DNA from: Microbacterium invictum
GTDB taxonomy: Bacteria > Actinomycetota > Actinomycetes > Actinomycetales > Microbacteriaceae
Assembly: GCF_014197265.1 (NCBI RefSeq)
Contig: NZ_JACIFH010000001.1
Location: forward strand, 3,286,001-3,350,000
Length of the DNA stretch: 64,000 nt
Direction of reading: 5' to 3'
The notes below the pieces were generated by a model. The model had not been told where the DNA came from and did not search any database. It saw nothing but the letters and a program-made list of their open reading frames with translations. Each line of letters begins with the position of its first letter. Position 1 is the first letter of the stretch. The translations under genes and the position numbers were made by a program. This document shows positions 34,669 to 48,010 of this stretch, piece by piece.

Positions 34669-36318
34669 ATGTTCCGATTCAGAACCGCGGCCGCGGTCAC
34701 CGTGATCGCGACGCTGGTCATCACAGGATTCGTGGGTTCCAGCGCCAGTGCCGCCCCGCCGTGGTGGCATCCGGGCGAGGCCGGGGGCAATGACGTGAAG
34801 GTGAAAGTCTCAACGGGCTCGCTGCGCGGCTCCACCGAAGACGGCGTGACCAGTTTCAAGGGTATTCCCTACGCCGCCCCGCCGACTGGCGCCAACCGGT
34901 GGCGGCCGCCACAGCCGGCGAAGTCGTGGAAGGGTGAGCGCGACGCCACCGCGTTCGGCCCGGACTGCATGCAGGCGAGCTTCGGTCCGCCTGGAGACAC
35001 CCCGCCCTCGGAGGACTGCCTGTTCGCCAACGTCTGGCGCCCGGCGGGCGCCAAGAAGGGCGACAAGTTGCCCGTCATGGTCTGGATCCACGGTGGCGCA
35101 TTCGTCTTCGGCAGCGGATCGCAGCCGACATTCTCAGGCGAGGCGTTCGCCCGGCAGGACGTCATCCTGGTGACCCTCAACTATCGACTCGGACGGTTCG
35201 GATTCTTCGCCTTCCCGGCCCTCAGCAAGGAGCGTCGCGGCGAGCCGAAGGGCAACTATGCCTACATGGACCAGATCGCGGGGCTCGAGTGGGTCAAGCG
35301 CAACATCTCGAAGTTCGGCGGCGACCGGAACAATGTCACGATCTTCGGGGAGTCGGCCGGGGGCGTCTCGGTCAACGCACTGCTGACTTCTCGCTCAGCG
35401 CACGGCCTCTTCGACAAGGCGATTTCCGAATCGGGGGGCGGTCGTGACGGCACCCTCACCGGCCGTCCGATCGCCGATGACAACACCGATCCGCAGTTCC
35501 CGGTTTCGGCCGAGACCATCGGCGTCAACTTCGCCCAACGGCATGGGATCGAGGGCGTCGATGCCGCCGCGCTGGCGCGCTTGCGGGCGCTGCCGGCCGA
35601 GCAGATCCTCGATAGTGGGGCCGAGACCGATGGCCCGGACGGCCCGCGGACCTATTCGGGGCCGATCGTCGACGGGCGCCTGGTCGCGCAGACGCCCGAG
35701 ACCGTCTTCTCGGCGGCGAAGCAGAGTCGTGTCCCCGTGCTCATCGGTTCGAACAGCGCCGAACTGGGTGTCGAGTTCGTCCGCGCCGATTCGAAGGAAG
35801 ACCTCTTCCGGCAGTTCGGCGATGCCAGAGACGAGGCGATCGCCGCGTATGACCCCGACGGGACCACCGATTTCGCCACTCTGATGACGATGGTCATCAC
35901 CGACGAGGTCTGGGCGGAGCCCGCCCGGTTCATCGCCGATGCCGTCGTCGCCAGGCGCAAACCGGCGTATGTCTATCGGTTCTCCTATGTCGCCGAATCC
36001 ATGCGGGCTCAATACACGCAGGGAGCACCGCACGCGTCTGAACTCGAGTTCGTCTTCGACACCCTCGAGGGGCGCTACGGCGACGCACTGACAGACACGG
36101 ACCGCGGCGTCGCCAGCATGATGAACCGCTACTGGGCGAATTTCGCCAAGACGGGCGATCCGAACGGTCCGGGACTCCCGGAGTGGCCGCAGCACGATCC
36201 GTCCGCCAATCCGATTCTCGACTTCCGTCCCGATGGCACCGCGGTCGGCGGACCCGACCCCCACACCGCGCGGCTGAATGCCGTCGAGAAGGCCGACGAC
36301 CTCGTGGTGCCTCGCTGA
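34669..36318 (+). CDS. Secreted carboxylesterase type B
   Basis: 549 residues from the ATG with AGGAG seven bases upstream. Signal peptide about residues 1-29 (ending SSASAAPP). Then the type B lipase fold: [29 protein letters not shown], oxyanion HGGAF, nucleophile Ser in FGESAGG, and His in [12 protein letters not shown]. Being exported, it can remove acyl groups from glycosides outside the cell before import. It is the only clearly secreted enzyme in the catabolic region. Confidence 0.93.
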   Translation: MFRFRTAAAVTVIATLVITGFVGSSASAAPPWWHPGEAGGNDVKVKVSTGSLRGSTEDGVTSFKGIPYAAPPTGANRWRPPQPAKSWKGERDATAFGPDCMQASFGPPGDTPPSEDCLFANVWRPAGAKKGDKLPVMVWIHGGAFVFGSGSQPTFSGEAFARQDVILVTLNYRLGRFGFFAFPALSKERRGEPKGNYAYMDQIAGLEWVKRNISKFGGDRNNVTIFGESAGGVSVNALLTSRSAHGLFDKAISESGGGRDGTLTGRPIADDNTDPQFPVSAETIGVNFAQRHGIEGVDAAALARLRALPAEQILDSGAETDGPDGPRTYSGPIVDGRLVAQTPETVFSAAKQSRVPVLIGSNSAELGVEFVRADSKEDLFRQFGDARDEAIAAYDPDGTTDFATLMTMVITDEVWAEPARFIADAVVARRKPAYVYRFSYVAESMRAQYTQGAPHASELEFVFDTLEGRYGDALTDTDRGVASMMNRYWANFAKTGDPNGPGLPEWPQHDPSANPILDFRPDGTAVGGPDPHTARLNAVEKADDLVVPR

Positions 36319-36337
36319 TCCAGGGGCCCCGTCCCGC

Positions 36338-36379
36338 GCCGCCGAGCCCGGAGTTCGACAAGACTCCGGGCTCGGCGGT
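36338..36379. terminator. Bidirectional hairpin between esterase and TetR genes
   Basis: Perfect 14-bp stem GCCGAGCCCGGAGT / ACTCCGGGCTCGGC with an 8-base loop, extendable by two more pairs. It lies between two convergent genes; no T-run follows. Confidence 0.75.
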
Positions 36380-36384
36380 CGTCC

Positions 36385-37059
36385 TCAGTCGCCTGCGCGC
36401 GCGGCTGGTTGCGACGGGTCGGATGCCGCGGCGTCCCAATCTCCGTCGACGAACAGCGAGAACACCTGGCGCAGTTCGTCCGACATGTCGACGACGTCAC
36501 GGTCAAGCAGCCACTGCACCTGCAGCCCGTCCATGAGCGCGATCACAGCGATGGCCGCGCGGCGCGGGTCGATGCCGGGGCGCAGCCGGCCGTCGGCGAG
36601 GAGGGCCAGGAACGCACGTTCCACCTTCTCGCGGGTGAAGTCGTAGCGGCGAGCGAAATATGCGTGGGCCGGATGATCGGGCGACGTCGCCTCGGCCGAC
36701 AGGGTGGTGTAGAGCTCCACAACGCCCGGGATCGACGCGTTGTGCGCGGCAAGATCGACCAGGCTGCGGAGCACCTCCATGCCGTCGGGCGAGTCGACCG
36801 GTACCAATCCGCGGGCCTTCTCGTCGCGATGCTCGAGTACCGCTTCGAGCAGGGCTGTCTTGCTCCGGAAGTGGTGCAGCAGACCGGCCTCGCTCATGCC
36901 GACCCGCTGAGACACCTCGCGCAGGGATCCCGATCGAAAGCCGGACTCGGCGAAGACCTCGAGCGCGGCGTCGAGGATGGCAGCCCGCTTCTCAGCCGTC
37001 TTGGCATACGCTCCCCGCGGCTTGCGCGTGGGCTTCGCGGGGTTGGCACTGGTCGTCAT
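36385..37059 (-). CDS. TetR/AcrR-family regulator of the esterase/Dpp region
   Basis: 224 residues. Helix-turn-helix FAESGFRSGSLREVSQRVG then MSEAGLLHHFRSKTALLEAV; helical ligand domain with IALMDGLQVQWLLDRD. It is divergent from the peptide-type binding-protein operon and convergent with the esterase. The related motifs at 34590 and 37168 in front of both targets suggest direct control of both. Related to the TetR at 24245. Confidence 0.9.
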   Translation of the reverse strand: MTTSANPAKPTRKPRGAYAKTAEKRAAILDAALEVFAESGFRSGSLREVSQRVGMSEAGLLHHFRSKTALLEAVLEHRDEKARGLVPVDSPDGMEVLRSLVDLAAHNASIPGVVELYTTLSAEATSPDHPAHAYFARRYDFTREKVERAFLALLADGRLRPGIDPRRAAIAVIALMDGLQVQWLLDRDVVDMSDELRQVFSLFVDGDWDAAASDPSQPAARAGD

Positions 37060-37167
37060 GGGTTACCACCGTATACGGCCGGGCATCGTCGCCGACGACC
37101 GGATCCCTTCTCATTCAAGAACTTAGTCTCTGGTCGGAGTCCGAGGGCGAGTGGTGCATTCCTCAAA

Positions 37168-37198
37168 AACCTAGCGATCACTCGTATTTGGTGATAAC
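37168..37198. promoter_or_regulatory. Shared 31-bp motif, copy between TetR and binding-protein genes
   Basis: Starts AACCTAGCGATCACTCG and ends TTGGTGATAAC; the inner ATCAC...GTGAT is palindromic. The conserved blocks AACCTAG, TCACTCG and TTGGTG are shared with 34590-34620. Confidence 0.65.
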
Positions 37199-37249
37199 TT
37201 TCTGAACAGAGGCGATCCGCAGGGGTATCGCCACCAGAAGGGACCAAGG

Positions 37250-38782
37250 ATGTTCCGATTGAAGGCCACAGCAGCCGTCGCCGCCATCGCCGTCCTCGCG
37301 CTCACCGGTTGCTCGGGAGGCGGGGATGTGACACCCGACGAGGGGGACACCACTCGAGCCGAACAGTTGAGCCTCAGCTCATTCGTCGCTCCAACGAGTT
37401 TCGACATCGGCGAAGGCGCCGATTACGGAAACCGCAGCCCATTCTTCCAAGCCGTGTTCGACACGTTGCTCCAGAAGAACGGGGATGGCGAGATAGAGGC
37501 GTGGCTCGCCACGGAGTGGGAGTACAACGACGACGGCACTGTGCTCACGCTGACGCTGCGCGACGACGCCACCTTCACCGACGGTGAGCCCGTCAACGCG
37601 GAAGCCGTCGTAGCGAGCCTCGAGCGGTTCCGCGACGGCAGCGCACCGCAGGCGGCGACGCTCGCGGGCAAGGAGTTCGCCGCGGTCGATGACTTCACCG
37701 TCGAGATCACTCAGCCCGCGGCCGACCCGTCGCTGCTCAATCTGCTGTCGATCGCCCCCGGTCTCGTCCAGGCGCCGTCATCGTTCGACGATCCGGATTC
37801 GGCGACGAACCCCGTCGGCTCAGGGCCGTACATCTTCGACGCCGCCGCTTCGGTCATCGGCACCACCTACAACTTCACCGCCAATCCGGACTACTGGAAT
37901 CCCGATGCGGTGAAGTACGAGAACCTCACCATCAGCGTGATCGAGGAATCGACAGCCACGCTCAACGCACTCAAGGCCGGTGAGGTGAACGGATCCAAGA
38001 TCATCGACAACACCACCATCCCCGAGGTCGAGGCGTCGGGGTGGACGGTCCAGTCGAACGAACTCGACTTCCAGGGCATGCTCCTGTTCGACCGTGCCGG
38101 CACCATGTCCCCCGAGATCGGCAACGTGCAGGTCCGGCAGGCGATCAACAAGGCGTTCGACCGCGAGGCACTGCTCGAAGCGCTGCAGGCGGGCTACGGC
38201 ACGACCACCGAGCAGGTCTTCCCTGTGACATCGGTCGGCTTCGACGAGGCGCTGGACAGCACCTACGGCTACGACCCCGAAGGGGCCCGAGAGCTTCTTG
38301 CCGAGGCCGGCTATCCCGAGGGCTTCACGCTGAACCTGATGACGACTCCGGCGTTCCAGACGACATTCGATCTCGTCGCCCAGCAGTTGGCCGATGTTGG
38401 CATCACCGTCAACTACACCGACCCCGGCACCGGCAACTACATCACGGAGATGCTTGCGCCGAGCTATCCGGCCGCGTTCATGGCCCTCGAACAGAATCCC
38501 GATTGGCAGCTGATCAACTTCATGATCTCGCCGGATGCCACCTACAACCCCTTCGGGTACTCCGACCCGCAGGTCGACGAGTACATGTCGACGATCCAGC
38601 TCGGAACCGAGGAGGAGGCGGAGCAGGCGACGAAGGACCTCAACGCCTACATCGTGGACGAGGCCTGGTTCGCCCCGTTCTTCCGGGTGCAGGCATCGTT
38701 CGCGGTCGACGAGAACACCAACCTCGAGTTCTGGCCGACCAACGCCTACCCTTCGATCTTCGGCTTCTCGCCGAAGAGCTGA
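37250..38782 (+). CDS. Dpp/Opp-type binding lipoprotein (family 5)
   Basis: 510 residues. Lipobox ALTGC near residue 22, then a family 5 solute-binding protein (TLTLRDDATFTDGEPVNAEAV, PVGSGPYIF, VRQAINKAFDREALLEAL). Such proteins bind peptides, nickel or, in several cases, oligosaccharides. Here the importer genes run straight into a GH3 and aldo/keto reductases, so a glycoside ligand is more likely than a peptide. Confidence 0.93.
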   Translation: MFRLKATAAVAAIAVLALTGCSGGGDVTPDEGDTTRAEQLSLSSFVAPTSFDIGEGADYGNRSPFFQAVFDTLLQKNGDGEIEAWLATEWEYNDDGTVLTLTLRDDATFTDGEPVNAEAVVASLERFRDGSAPQAATLAGKEFAAVDDFTVEITQPAADPSLLNLLSIAPGLVQAPSSFDDPDSATNPVGSGPYIFDAAASVIGTTYNFTANPDYWNPDAVKYENLTISVIEESTATLNALKAGEVNGSKIIDNTTIPEVEASGWTVQSNELDFQGMLLFDRAGTMSPEIGNVQVRQAINKAFDREALLEALQAGYGTTTEQVFPVTSVGFDEALDSTYGYDPEGARELLAEAGYPEGFTLNLMTTPAFQTTFDLVAQQLADVGITVNYTDPGTGNYITEMLAPSYPAAFMALEQNPDWQLINFMISPDATYNPFGYSDPQVDEYMSTIQLGTEEEAEQATKDLNAYIVDEAWFAPFFRVQASFAVDENTNLEFWPTNAYPSIFGFSPKS

Positions 38783-38790
38783 CCGACGCC

Positions 38791-38824
38791 GGTGGGCCCG
38801 TGCAGCGCGCTGCACGGGCCCACC
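38791..38824. terminator. Perfect 34-bp palindrome between binding protein and permease
   Basis: GGTGGGCCCGTGCAGCG followed by its exact complement, eight bases after the binding-protein stop. A stem of about 15 bp with no T-run. More likely it stabilises the upstream message or attenuates, so that more binding protein than permease is made. Confidence 0.75.
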
Positions 38825-38844
38825 CCGTTTCACAGGACTGAGAA

Positions 38845-39786
38845 ATGCTCGCATTCATTCTCCGGCGCGTGCTCGCCGGTCTCGCGCTCATCGTGGTCAT
38901 CTCCTTCCTTGCCTTCGTCCTGCTGTATCTCGCAGGCGGCGATATCGCTCGCCGCATCCTCGGCGAGAACGCGAGTGCCGAGTCGGTCGCGAGACGTCGC
39001 GAGGAACTGGGGCTCGACGCGCCACTGCTCACCCGGTATTGGGATTGGGTCATCTCCGCGCTCACCGGTGATTTCGGCCGCAGCTGGTTCAGCGGCGAGC
39101 TCGTGACGGCAAGCGTGACGAATCGGCTCGCGGTGACACTCTCGATCGTGATCGGCGCGACGATCATTTCGGCGCTGCTCTCCGTTGTGCTCGGCGTCTG
39201 GGCGGCTCGACGCGGCGGCGTGGTCGACGGTGCCATTCAGATCTTCTCCCTCGTAGGCTTCGCGATCCCGGGCTTTCTCATCGCACTGGGACTCGTGCTG
39301 GTGTTCGGCGTGAGCCTCGGCTGGTTCCGGGCCACCGGCTACACACCGGTGACGACCTCGGTGACAGGGTGGCTGTCATCGGTGACCCTGCCGATCATCG
39401 CGCTGTCGATCGGTGCCATCGCGAGCGTCGCGCAGCAGATCCGCGGTTCGGTCATCGACGCCATGTCCCGCGACTATGTGCGGACGCTCCGCTCGCGCGG
39501 CCTGCGCACCGACTCCGTCGTCTACCGGCACGTTCTGCGCAATGCGGCGGGTCCGGCCCTCGCCGTTCTGGCGGTGCAGTTCATCGGGCTCCTGGGTGGC
39601 GCCGTCATCGTCGAGCAGGTCTTCGCGATCCCGGGCATGGGTCAGCTCGCCGTCCGCGCGACCAGTCTCGGCGATCTGCCCGTCGTGCTGGGCGTCGTCA
39701 TCGCGTTCGCGGTGATCGTCATCATCGTCAATCTCCTCATCGACATCGCCCAAGCTGCGCTGAACCCGAAGGTGCGACTCTCATGA
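38845..39786 (+). CDS. Dpp/Opp-type permease 1
   Basis: 313 residues; six membrane segments with the N-terminal MLAFILRRVLAGLALIVVIS typical of DppB, and the coupling loop DAMSRDYVRTLRSRGL. It overlaps the following gene by four bases (ATGA). Confidence 0.94.
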   Translation: MLAFILRRVLAGLALIVVISFLAFVLLYLAGGDIARRILGENASAESVARRREELGLDAPLLTRYWDWVISALTGDFGRSWFSGELVTASVTNRLAVTLSIVIGATIISALLSVVLGVWAARRGGVVDGAIQIFSLVGFAIPGFLIALGLVLVFGVSLGWFRATGYTPVTTSVTGWLSSVTLPIIALSIGAIASVAQQIRGSVIDAMSRDYVRTLRSRGLRTDSVVYRHVLRNAAGPALAVLAVQFIGLLGGAVIVEQVFAIPGMGQLAVRATSLGDLPVVLGVVIAFAVIVIIVNLLIDIAQAALNPKVRLS

Positions 39787-41645
39787 CCGCGGTAGACCTC
39801 CCGCCCATCGTCCCCGTGGCTCGCTCGCGCGTCGCCCTCGGGAGACGTGTCCTGCGCCGCCCGCTGGGTCTCGCGTCGGTGCTGTTTCTCGGCCTGGTCG
39901 TCGTCATCGCCGTCATCGGCCCCTGGATCGCCCCGCTGGACGCCAACTACGCCGACGTCCGCAATGTGCTGGCTCCGCCGAGCGCCGATCACCTGCTGGG
40001 CACGGACGGCAGCGGTCGCGACGTCTTCTCGCGCCTTCTGGTCGCCACGCAGACCACCGTTGCAGCGGCGCTGATCGCCGTGGTGGTGGCTGTCGTGCTC
40101 GGTGTGGTGAGCGGTCTGATCGCCGGTTACTACCAAGGCTGGTTCAACACCGTCGCCACCTGGGTCACCGAACTGAACATGGCGCTTCCCGGCATCGTCG
40201 TGCTGTTGGCCGCCCGAGTCGTCCTCGGCCCGTCGGTGTGGATCGCGATGCTCATCTTCGGTGTGCTGCTCGCGCCGGCGCTCTTCCGGCTCGTCTACGC
40301 GTCCGTGACTTCGGTGCGCGAGGAGCTGTACGTCGATGCCGCGCGGGTGTCCGGGTTGAGCGACGGCCGCATCATCGCCCGCCACGTGCTGTCGGTCGTC
40401 CGGGCACCGATCATCATCCAGGCGGCGATGATCGCCGGCATTGCTATCGCGGTGCAGTCGGGTCTGGAGTTCCTGGGCCTCGGAGACGTCATGGTGCCCA
40501 CTTGGGGCTCGATGCTCAACGATGGCTTCGGCAACATGTACCGCGCGGCGATCCTGATGCTCTGGCCGTCGCTCGCCATCGCGTCGACATGTGTCGCGCT
40601 GACGCTGCTCGCCAATGTGATGCGCGACGAGATCGAGCGCACGATCACTGTTCGCCGGCGCCGTGGCCGAGCCGTCACGACCGTGACAGGCTCGGTCGCG
40701 GCCGTCACCACCTCCTTCTCGATGAGCGGCGGGGACGTCGTCGATGCGGATGAACCGCCCGTCCACGAACGGGACGAGGTCATCGTTCACCGTGACGACA
40801 AGCACTGCAAAGAACCGCTGACAGTGCTCGCGCTCCGCGAGGTCCGGGTCGGCTACGACCAGCCCGACCGGTCGCACATCGAGGTGGTCCGGGGGGTTTC
40901 GCTCGACATCCGCGCCGGGGAAGTGCACGGCCTGATCGGCGAGTCCGGGTCCGGGAAGACGCAGACCGCCTTCGCCGTTCTCGGCCTGCTGCCCCGTGGT
41001 GGTCGGGTGACGGGCGGGTCGATCCGCTACGAGGGGGTCGAATTGGCCGACGCGCCGGAGCGCGATTTCGCGCAGATCCGAGGAAAGCGCATCGGCTACA
41101 TCCCGCAAGAGCCGATGAGCAACCTCGATCCGTCGTACACGCTCGGCAGTCAGCTCGTCGAGCCGCTGCGCAAGATCCTCGGTCTCTCCAAGAAAGAGGC
41201 CGTCGAGCGCGCGCTTGATCTGCTCGCACGTGTCGGCATCCCAAACCCGAGACGGACATTCGACGCCTACCCGTTCGAAGTCTCGGGCGGCATGGCCCAG
41301 CGGGTGTTGATCGCCGGAGCAGTCTCAACCGACCCGGATCTCATCATCGCCGACGAACCGACGACGGCGCTCGACGTCACCGTGCAGGCGGAGGTGCTGG
41401 ATCTGCTGCGAGACCTGCAGTCGGAACGGAAGATGGCCATGCTGCTCGTCACGCACAACTTCGGTGTCGTGGCCGACCTGTGCGATCGCGTCACGGTCAT
41501 GCAGAACGGTCGCTTCGTGGAGCAGGGCCCGGTGAGGGCGATCTTCCACCAAGCTCAGCACCCCTACACGCGTGCCCTGCTGGACGCGATTCTCGAGGAC
41601 GGCGCTCCCCGGGAGTCGCTCGCGGCGAAGGGAGGCGCAGCATGA
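39783..41645 (+). CDS. Dpp/Opp-type permease 2 fused to ATP-binding protein 1
   Basis: 620 residues. The first ~300 are a DppC-type permease (DGSGRDVFSRLLVA, VDAARVSGLSDGRIIARHVL, GLEFLGLGDVMVPTWG). After a polar linker (about residues 300-345) comes a DppD-type ATPase with Walker A GESGSGKTQ, signature SGGMAQR, Walker B LIIADEPT and the family-typical HPYTRALLDAI. One chain therefore joins a membrane and a nucleotide-binding subunit. This fusion is known in actinobacterial peptide/nickel importers, so the frame is believable. Confidence 0.93.
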   Translation: MTAVDLPPIVPVARSRVALGRRVLRRPLGLASVLFLGLVVVIAVIGPWIAPLDANYADVRNVLAPPSADHLLGTDGSGRDVFSRLLVATQTTVAAALIAVVVAVVLGVVSGLIAGYYQGWFNTVATWVTELNMALPGIVVLLAARVVLGPSVWIAMLIFGVLLAPALFRLVYASVTSVREELYVDAARVSGLSDGRIIARHVLSVVRAPIIIQAAMIAGIAIAVQSGLEFLGLGDVMVPTWGSMLNDGFGNMYRAAILMLWPSLAIASTCVALTLLANVMRDEIERTITVRRRRGRAVTTVTGSVAAVTTSFSMSGGDVVDADEPPVHERDEVIVHRDDKHCKEPLTVLALREVRVGYDQPDRSHIEVVRGVSLDIRAGEVHGLIGESGSGKTQTAFAVLGLLPRGGRVTGGSIRYEGVELADAPERDFAQIRGKRIGYIPQEPMSNLDPSYTLGSQLVEPLRKILGLSKKEAVERALDLLARVGIPNPRRTFDAYPFEVSGGMAQRVLIAGAVSTDPDLIIADEPTTALDVTVQAEVLDLLRDLQSERKMAMLLVTHNFGVVADLCDRVTVMQNGRFVEQGPVRAIFHQAQHPYTRALLDAILEDGAPRESLAAKGGAA

Positions 41646-42490
41646 CGGCGCCACTGCTCGATATTGCCGATCTCGTGGTCGAGTATCCAGGAAAGGGTTT
41701 CCGGGCAGAGCCGTTCCGCGCGCTCAACGGGGTATCGCTCGATATCGCGCCGGGCGAGACGGTGGGACTTGTCGGAGAGTCGGGCTCGGGGAAGACGACC
41801 CTCGGTCGCGCGGTGCTCGGCCTGGCGCCCGTCAAAGCGGGTGCGATCGTGTACGACGGCAAGGACATCACACAGCTGGGCCGCCGGCCGCGCAGGGCGC
41901 TGAGCTCGGAGATCCAGGTCGTGTTCCAGGACCCCTACTCGTCTCTCAACCCGTCGATGACGATCGAGCAGATTCTCACCGAGCCACTCACGGCGACGGG
42001 CAGCGCGGCCACGGCAGCCAGGGCGCGCGTGCGAGAGCTGCTCGACCAGGTCGGTCTGCCGGCCGATGCGCAGGGCCGCCTCCCTCGCGAGTTCTCCGGT
42101 GGCCAGCGGCAACGCGTCGCGATCGCTCGGGCGCTCGCGCTCAGCCCGCGTCTGATTGTGTGCGACGAGCCCGTTTCGGCGCTCGACCTCACGACGCAGG
42201 CCCGCGTGCTCGATCTTTTCATCGAGATTCAGAATCGCACTGGGGTCGCCTACCTGTTCGTGACGCACGACCTCGCCGTTGTCCGCCACGTCAGCCATCG
42301 GGTGGCCGTCATGTATCGCGGTGAGATCGTCGAGTCCGGGGATGGCGATCGAGTGACCTCAGAACCTTCGCATCCGTATACGCAACGCCTGTTCATGGCA
42401 GCGCCGGTGCCCGACCCCGACGAGCAGGAGGAGCGACGCCGGGCGCGGCGCGCTCTCCTCGACGCGGAACGGGCGGCCTCGCCGTCGTAG
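41642..42490 (+). CDS. Dpp/Opp-type ATP-binding protein 2
   Basis: 282 residues; ATG overlaps the preceding stop. Walker A GESGSGKTT, Q-loop VVFQDPYSSLNPSMT, signature SGGQRQR, Walker B LIVCDEPVSALD and C-terminal HPYTQRLF, all as in DppF. It completes the importer. Confidence 0.95.
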   Translation: MTAPLLDIADLVVEYPGKGFRAEPFRALNGVSLDIAPGETVGLVGESGSGKTTLGRAVLGLAPVKAGAIVYDGKDITQLGRRPRRALSSEIQVVFQDPYSSLNPSMTIEQILTEPLTATGSAATAARARVRELLDQVGLPADAQGRLPREFSGGQRQRVAIARALALSPRLIVCDEPVSALDLTTQARVLDLFIEIQNRTGVAYLFVTHDLAVVRHVSHRVAVMYRGEIVESGDGDRVTSEPSHPYTQRLFMAAPVPDPDEQEERRRARRALLDAERAASPS

Positions 42491-42568
42491 AACCTCGCAC
42501 CCGACCCGCTGCCGGATACGGCATCTGCGATTCATGAACACGCCCCGACCGATGATAGGAACCCTGCG

Positions 42569-45999
<3,431 letters not shown>

Positions 46000-46059
46000 G
46001 CAGCACCGGCCCGCGAATCCCACAAGCCGGTTCCGAATTCAAACGTGGAGGACATCAAC

Positions 46060-46935
46060 ATGAATGTGACTTTGAACAACGGCGTCGCTATGCCTGCCCT
46101 GGGCTTCGGCGTCTTCCAAACCCCGCCCGAGACCACCGCGGACACGGTTGCCGAAGCCCTGCGCGTGGGCTACCGGCTGATCGACACCGCCGCGTCGTAC
46201 TTCAACGAGCGCGAGGTCGGCGACGGCATCCGCCGATCCGGGCTCGACCGTTCGGAGGTGTTTATCGAGACGAAGCTGTGGATCAGCGACTACGGCTACG
46301 ACCAGGCCCTGCACGCGTTCGACAAGTCCGCGGGCAAGCTCGGGGTCGAGACCATCGATCTGCTGCTGCTGCATCAGCCCGTCCCCACACAGTTCGACAA
46401 GACGGTCGGCGCGTACAGGGCACTGGAGCACCTACTCGCGGAGGGCAAGGTGCGGGCGATCGGGGTGAGCAACTTCATGCCTGAGGTGCTCGCCGAGCTG
46501 CTCGCGCAGACCGACATCGTCCCGGCGGTGAACCAGGTCGAGGTGCACCCGTACTTCACGCAGCGCGACGTACAGGTCGCGAACGCGGCGCATGGCGTGT
46601 TGACGCAGGCATGGTCACCGATGGGTGGGATCACCAGCTACCGCGGTGATGACAGCACGTCCACCTTCAACGATCCCGTGATCGGGGCCATCGCCGAAGC
46701 CCACGGGACCACGCCTGCCCAGGTGATGCTTCGGTGGCACCTGCAGGAGGGACGTTCGGCGATTCCGAAGTCGGTGAAGCCCGAGCGGATCGCGTCCAAC
46801 TTCGACGTGTTCGGATTCGAACTGACCGGTGACGAGTTGGCCGCGCTCGATGGTCTCGACACGGGGGTGCGCGGCGGACCCGACCCGGTCACCGTCACGC
46901 CCGAGGCCTTCCACCGCGACATCCCCGAAGCCTGA
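46060..46935 (+). CDS. Aldo/keto reductase (2,5-diketogluconate reductase type)
   Basis: 291 residues from the ATG preceded by GGAGG. N-terminal GVAMPALGFGVFQ, tetrad DTAASYFNE, ETKLW and LLLHQP, then GVSNF, NQVEVHPYF and AIPKSVKPERIASN: the classic AKR5-like layout. Probably reduces keto-sugars or similar carbonyl compounds. A strong hairpin follows. Confidence 0.92.
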   Translation: MNVTLNNGVAMPALGFGVFQTPPETTADTVAEALRVGYRLIDTAASYFNEREVGDGIRRSGLDRSEVFIETKLWISDYGYDQALHAFDKSAGKLGVETIDLLLLHQPVPTQFDKTVGAYRALEHLLAEGKVRAIGVSNFMPEVLAELLAQTDIVPAVNQVEVHPYFTQRDVQVANAAHGVLTQAWSPMGGITSYRGDDSTSTFNDPVIGAIAEAHGTTPAQVMLRWHLQEGRSAIPKSVKPERIASNFDVFGFELTGDELAALDGLDTGVRGGPDPVTVTPEAFHRDIPEA

Positions 46936-46948
46936 CCGGCACAACGAC

Positions 46949-46982
46949 CTGCGAGCCGTGGCCAGATGGCCACGGCTCGCAG
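46949..46982. terminator. Bidirectional hairpin between convergent AKR genes
   Basis: Perfect 15-bp stem CTGCGAGCCGTGGCC / GGCCACGGCTCGCAG with loop AGAT. Confidence 0.85.
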
Positions 46983-46998
46983 ATGCCGGAACGAGCGG

Positions 46999-47982
46999 TC
47001 AGCTGAAGTAGGTGGGCCGCCGGGTGACGTAGGGCCCTTCCAGCTCGGCGACCTCATCGCCTGACAGCTCGATGTCGAGAGCGGCGACCGCGTCGGCGAG
47101 ATGGTGCGGCTTCGTCGCCCCTGAGAGCACCGAGTCCACGACGGGATTCCGCAGGACCCACGCCAAAGCGACCGATGCCATCGACACGTCGCGTTCGCCG
47201 GCGATGCGTTCCACGGCATCGACGATGGCCTTGTCGCTGTCGAGGAACAGCGGCTGGCCGAACATGTCGACCTTGGGGTTCTGCTTCGCGCGGTCGGTGG
47301 ACTGATCGCCCCACGGCCGCGCATTGACGCCCGCGTTGAGCGGGCTCCACGGGATCGACCCGACGCCCTGATCGGCCAGGAGCGCGAACATCTCACGCTC
47401 TTCCTCGCGGTGGGTCACCGAGTACTGATCCTGCATGGACACGAACTTCGTCCAGCCGTGCAATTGCGCGGTGTACTGCAGCTTCGAGAACCGCCAGGCC
47501 CACATGGACGACGCGCCGAGGTAGCGGGCTTTGCCGGCCTTGACGATGTCGTGCAGCGCTTCCATCGTCTCTTCGACGGGGGTGAGCGGGTCGAAGCGGT
47601 GGATCTGAAGGAGATCGACATAGTCCGTGCCCAGACGTGCCAATGACGCGTCGACCTGCTCGATGATCGCCTTCCGGGAGAGCCCTGAACCGCCGGGCCC
47701 GTCATGCATCCGGTTGAAGATCTTCGTGGCGAGGACGATCTCCTCGCGGCTCGAGTACTCCTTGATGGCGCGCCCGACAATTTCTTCGCTGGTGCCGCGT
47801 CCGTACGTGTTCGCGGTGTCCCAGAAGGTGATGCCGAGCTCGATCGCCTGTCGGAAGATCGGTGCAGCCGCCTCATCATCGAGGTTCCAGTCACGTCCAG
47901 TGCCCGGCAGGCCGAAGCTCATGCAGCCCAGGGCGACACGGCTGACCTTCAGGCCGGAGTGTCCGAGATTCGTGTATTGCAT
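46999..47982 (-). CDS. Aldo/keto reductase
   Basis: 327 residues. Tetrad DTANTYGRG, ATKIFN, LQIHRFDP and the cofactor segment DSVLSGATKPHHLADA. Closest in layout to the AKR at 24838 (Kv-beta-like). It is followed upstream by an aldehyde dehydrogenase gene 28 bp away, so the two are co-transcribed. Confidence 0.92.
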   Translation of the reverse strand: MQYTNLGHSGLKVSRVALGCMSFGLPGTGRDWNLDDEAAAPIFRQAIELGITFWDTANTYGRGTSEEIVGRAIKEYSSREEIVLATKIFNRMHDGPGGSGLSRKAIIEQVDASLARLGTDYVDLLQIHRFDPLTPVEETMEALHDIVKAGKARYLGASSMWAWRFSKLQYTAQLHGWTKFVSMQDQYSVTHREEEREMFALLADQGVGSIPWSPLNAGVNARPWGDQSTDRAKQNPKVDMFGQPLFLDSDKAIVDAVERIAGERDVSMASVALAWVLRNPVVDSVLSGATKPHHLADAVAALDIELSGDEVAELEGPYVTRRPTYFS

Positions 47983-48010
47983 GATCCCACTCTCTTATCG
48001 GTTGCGCGGC

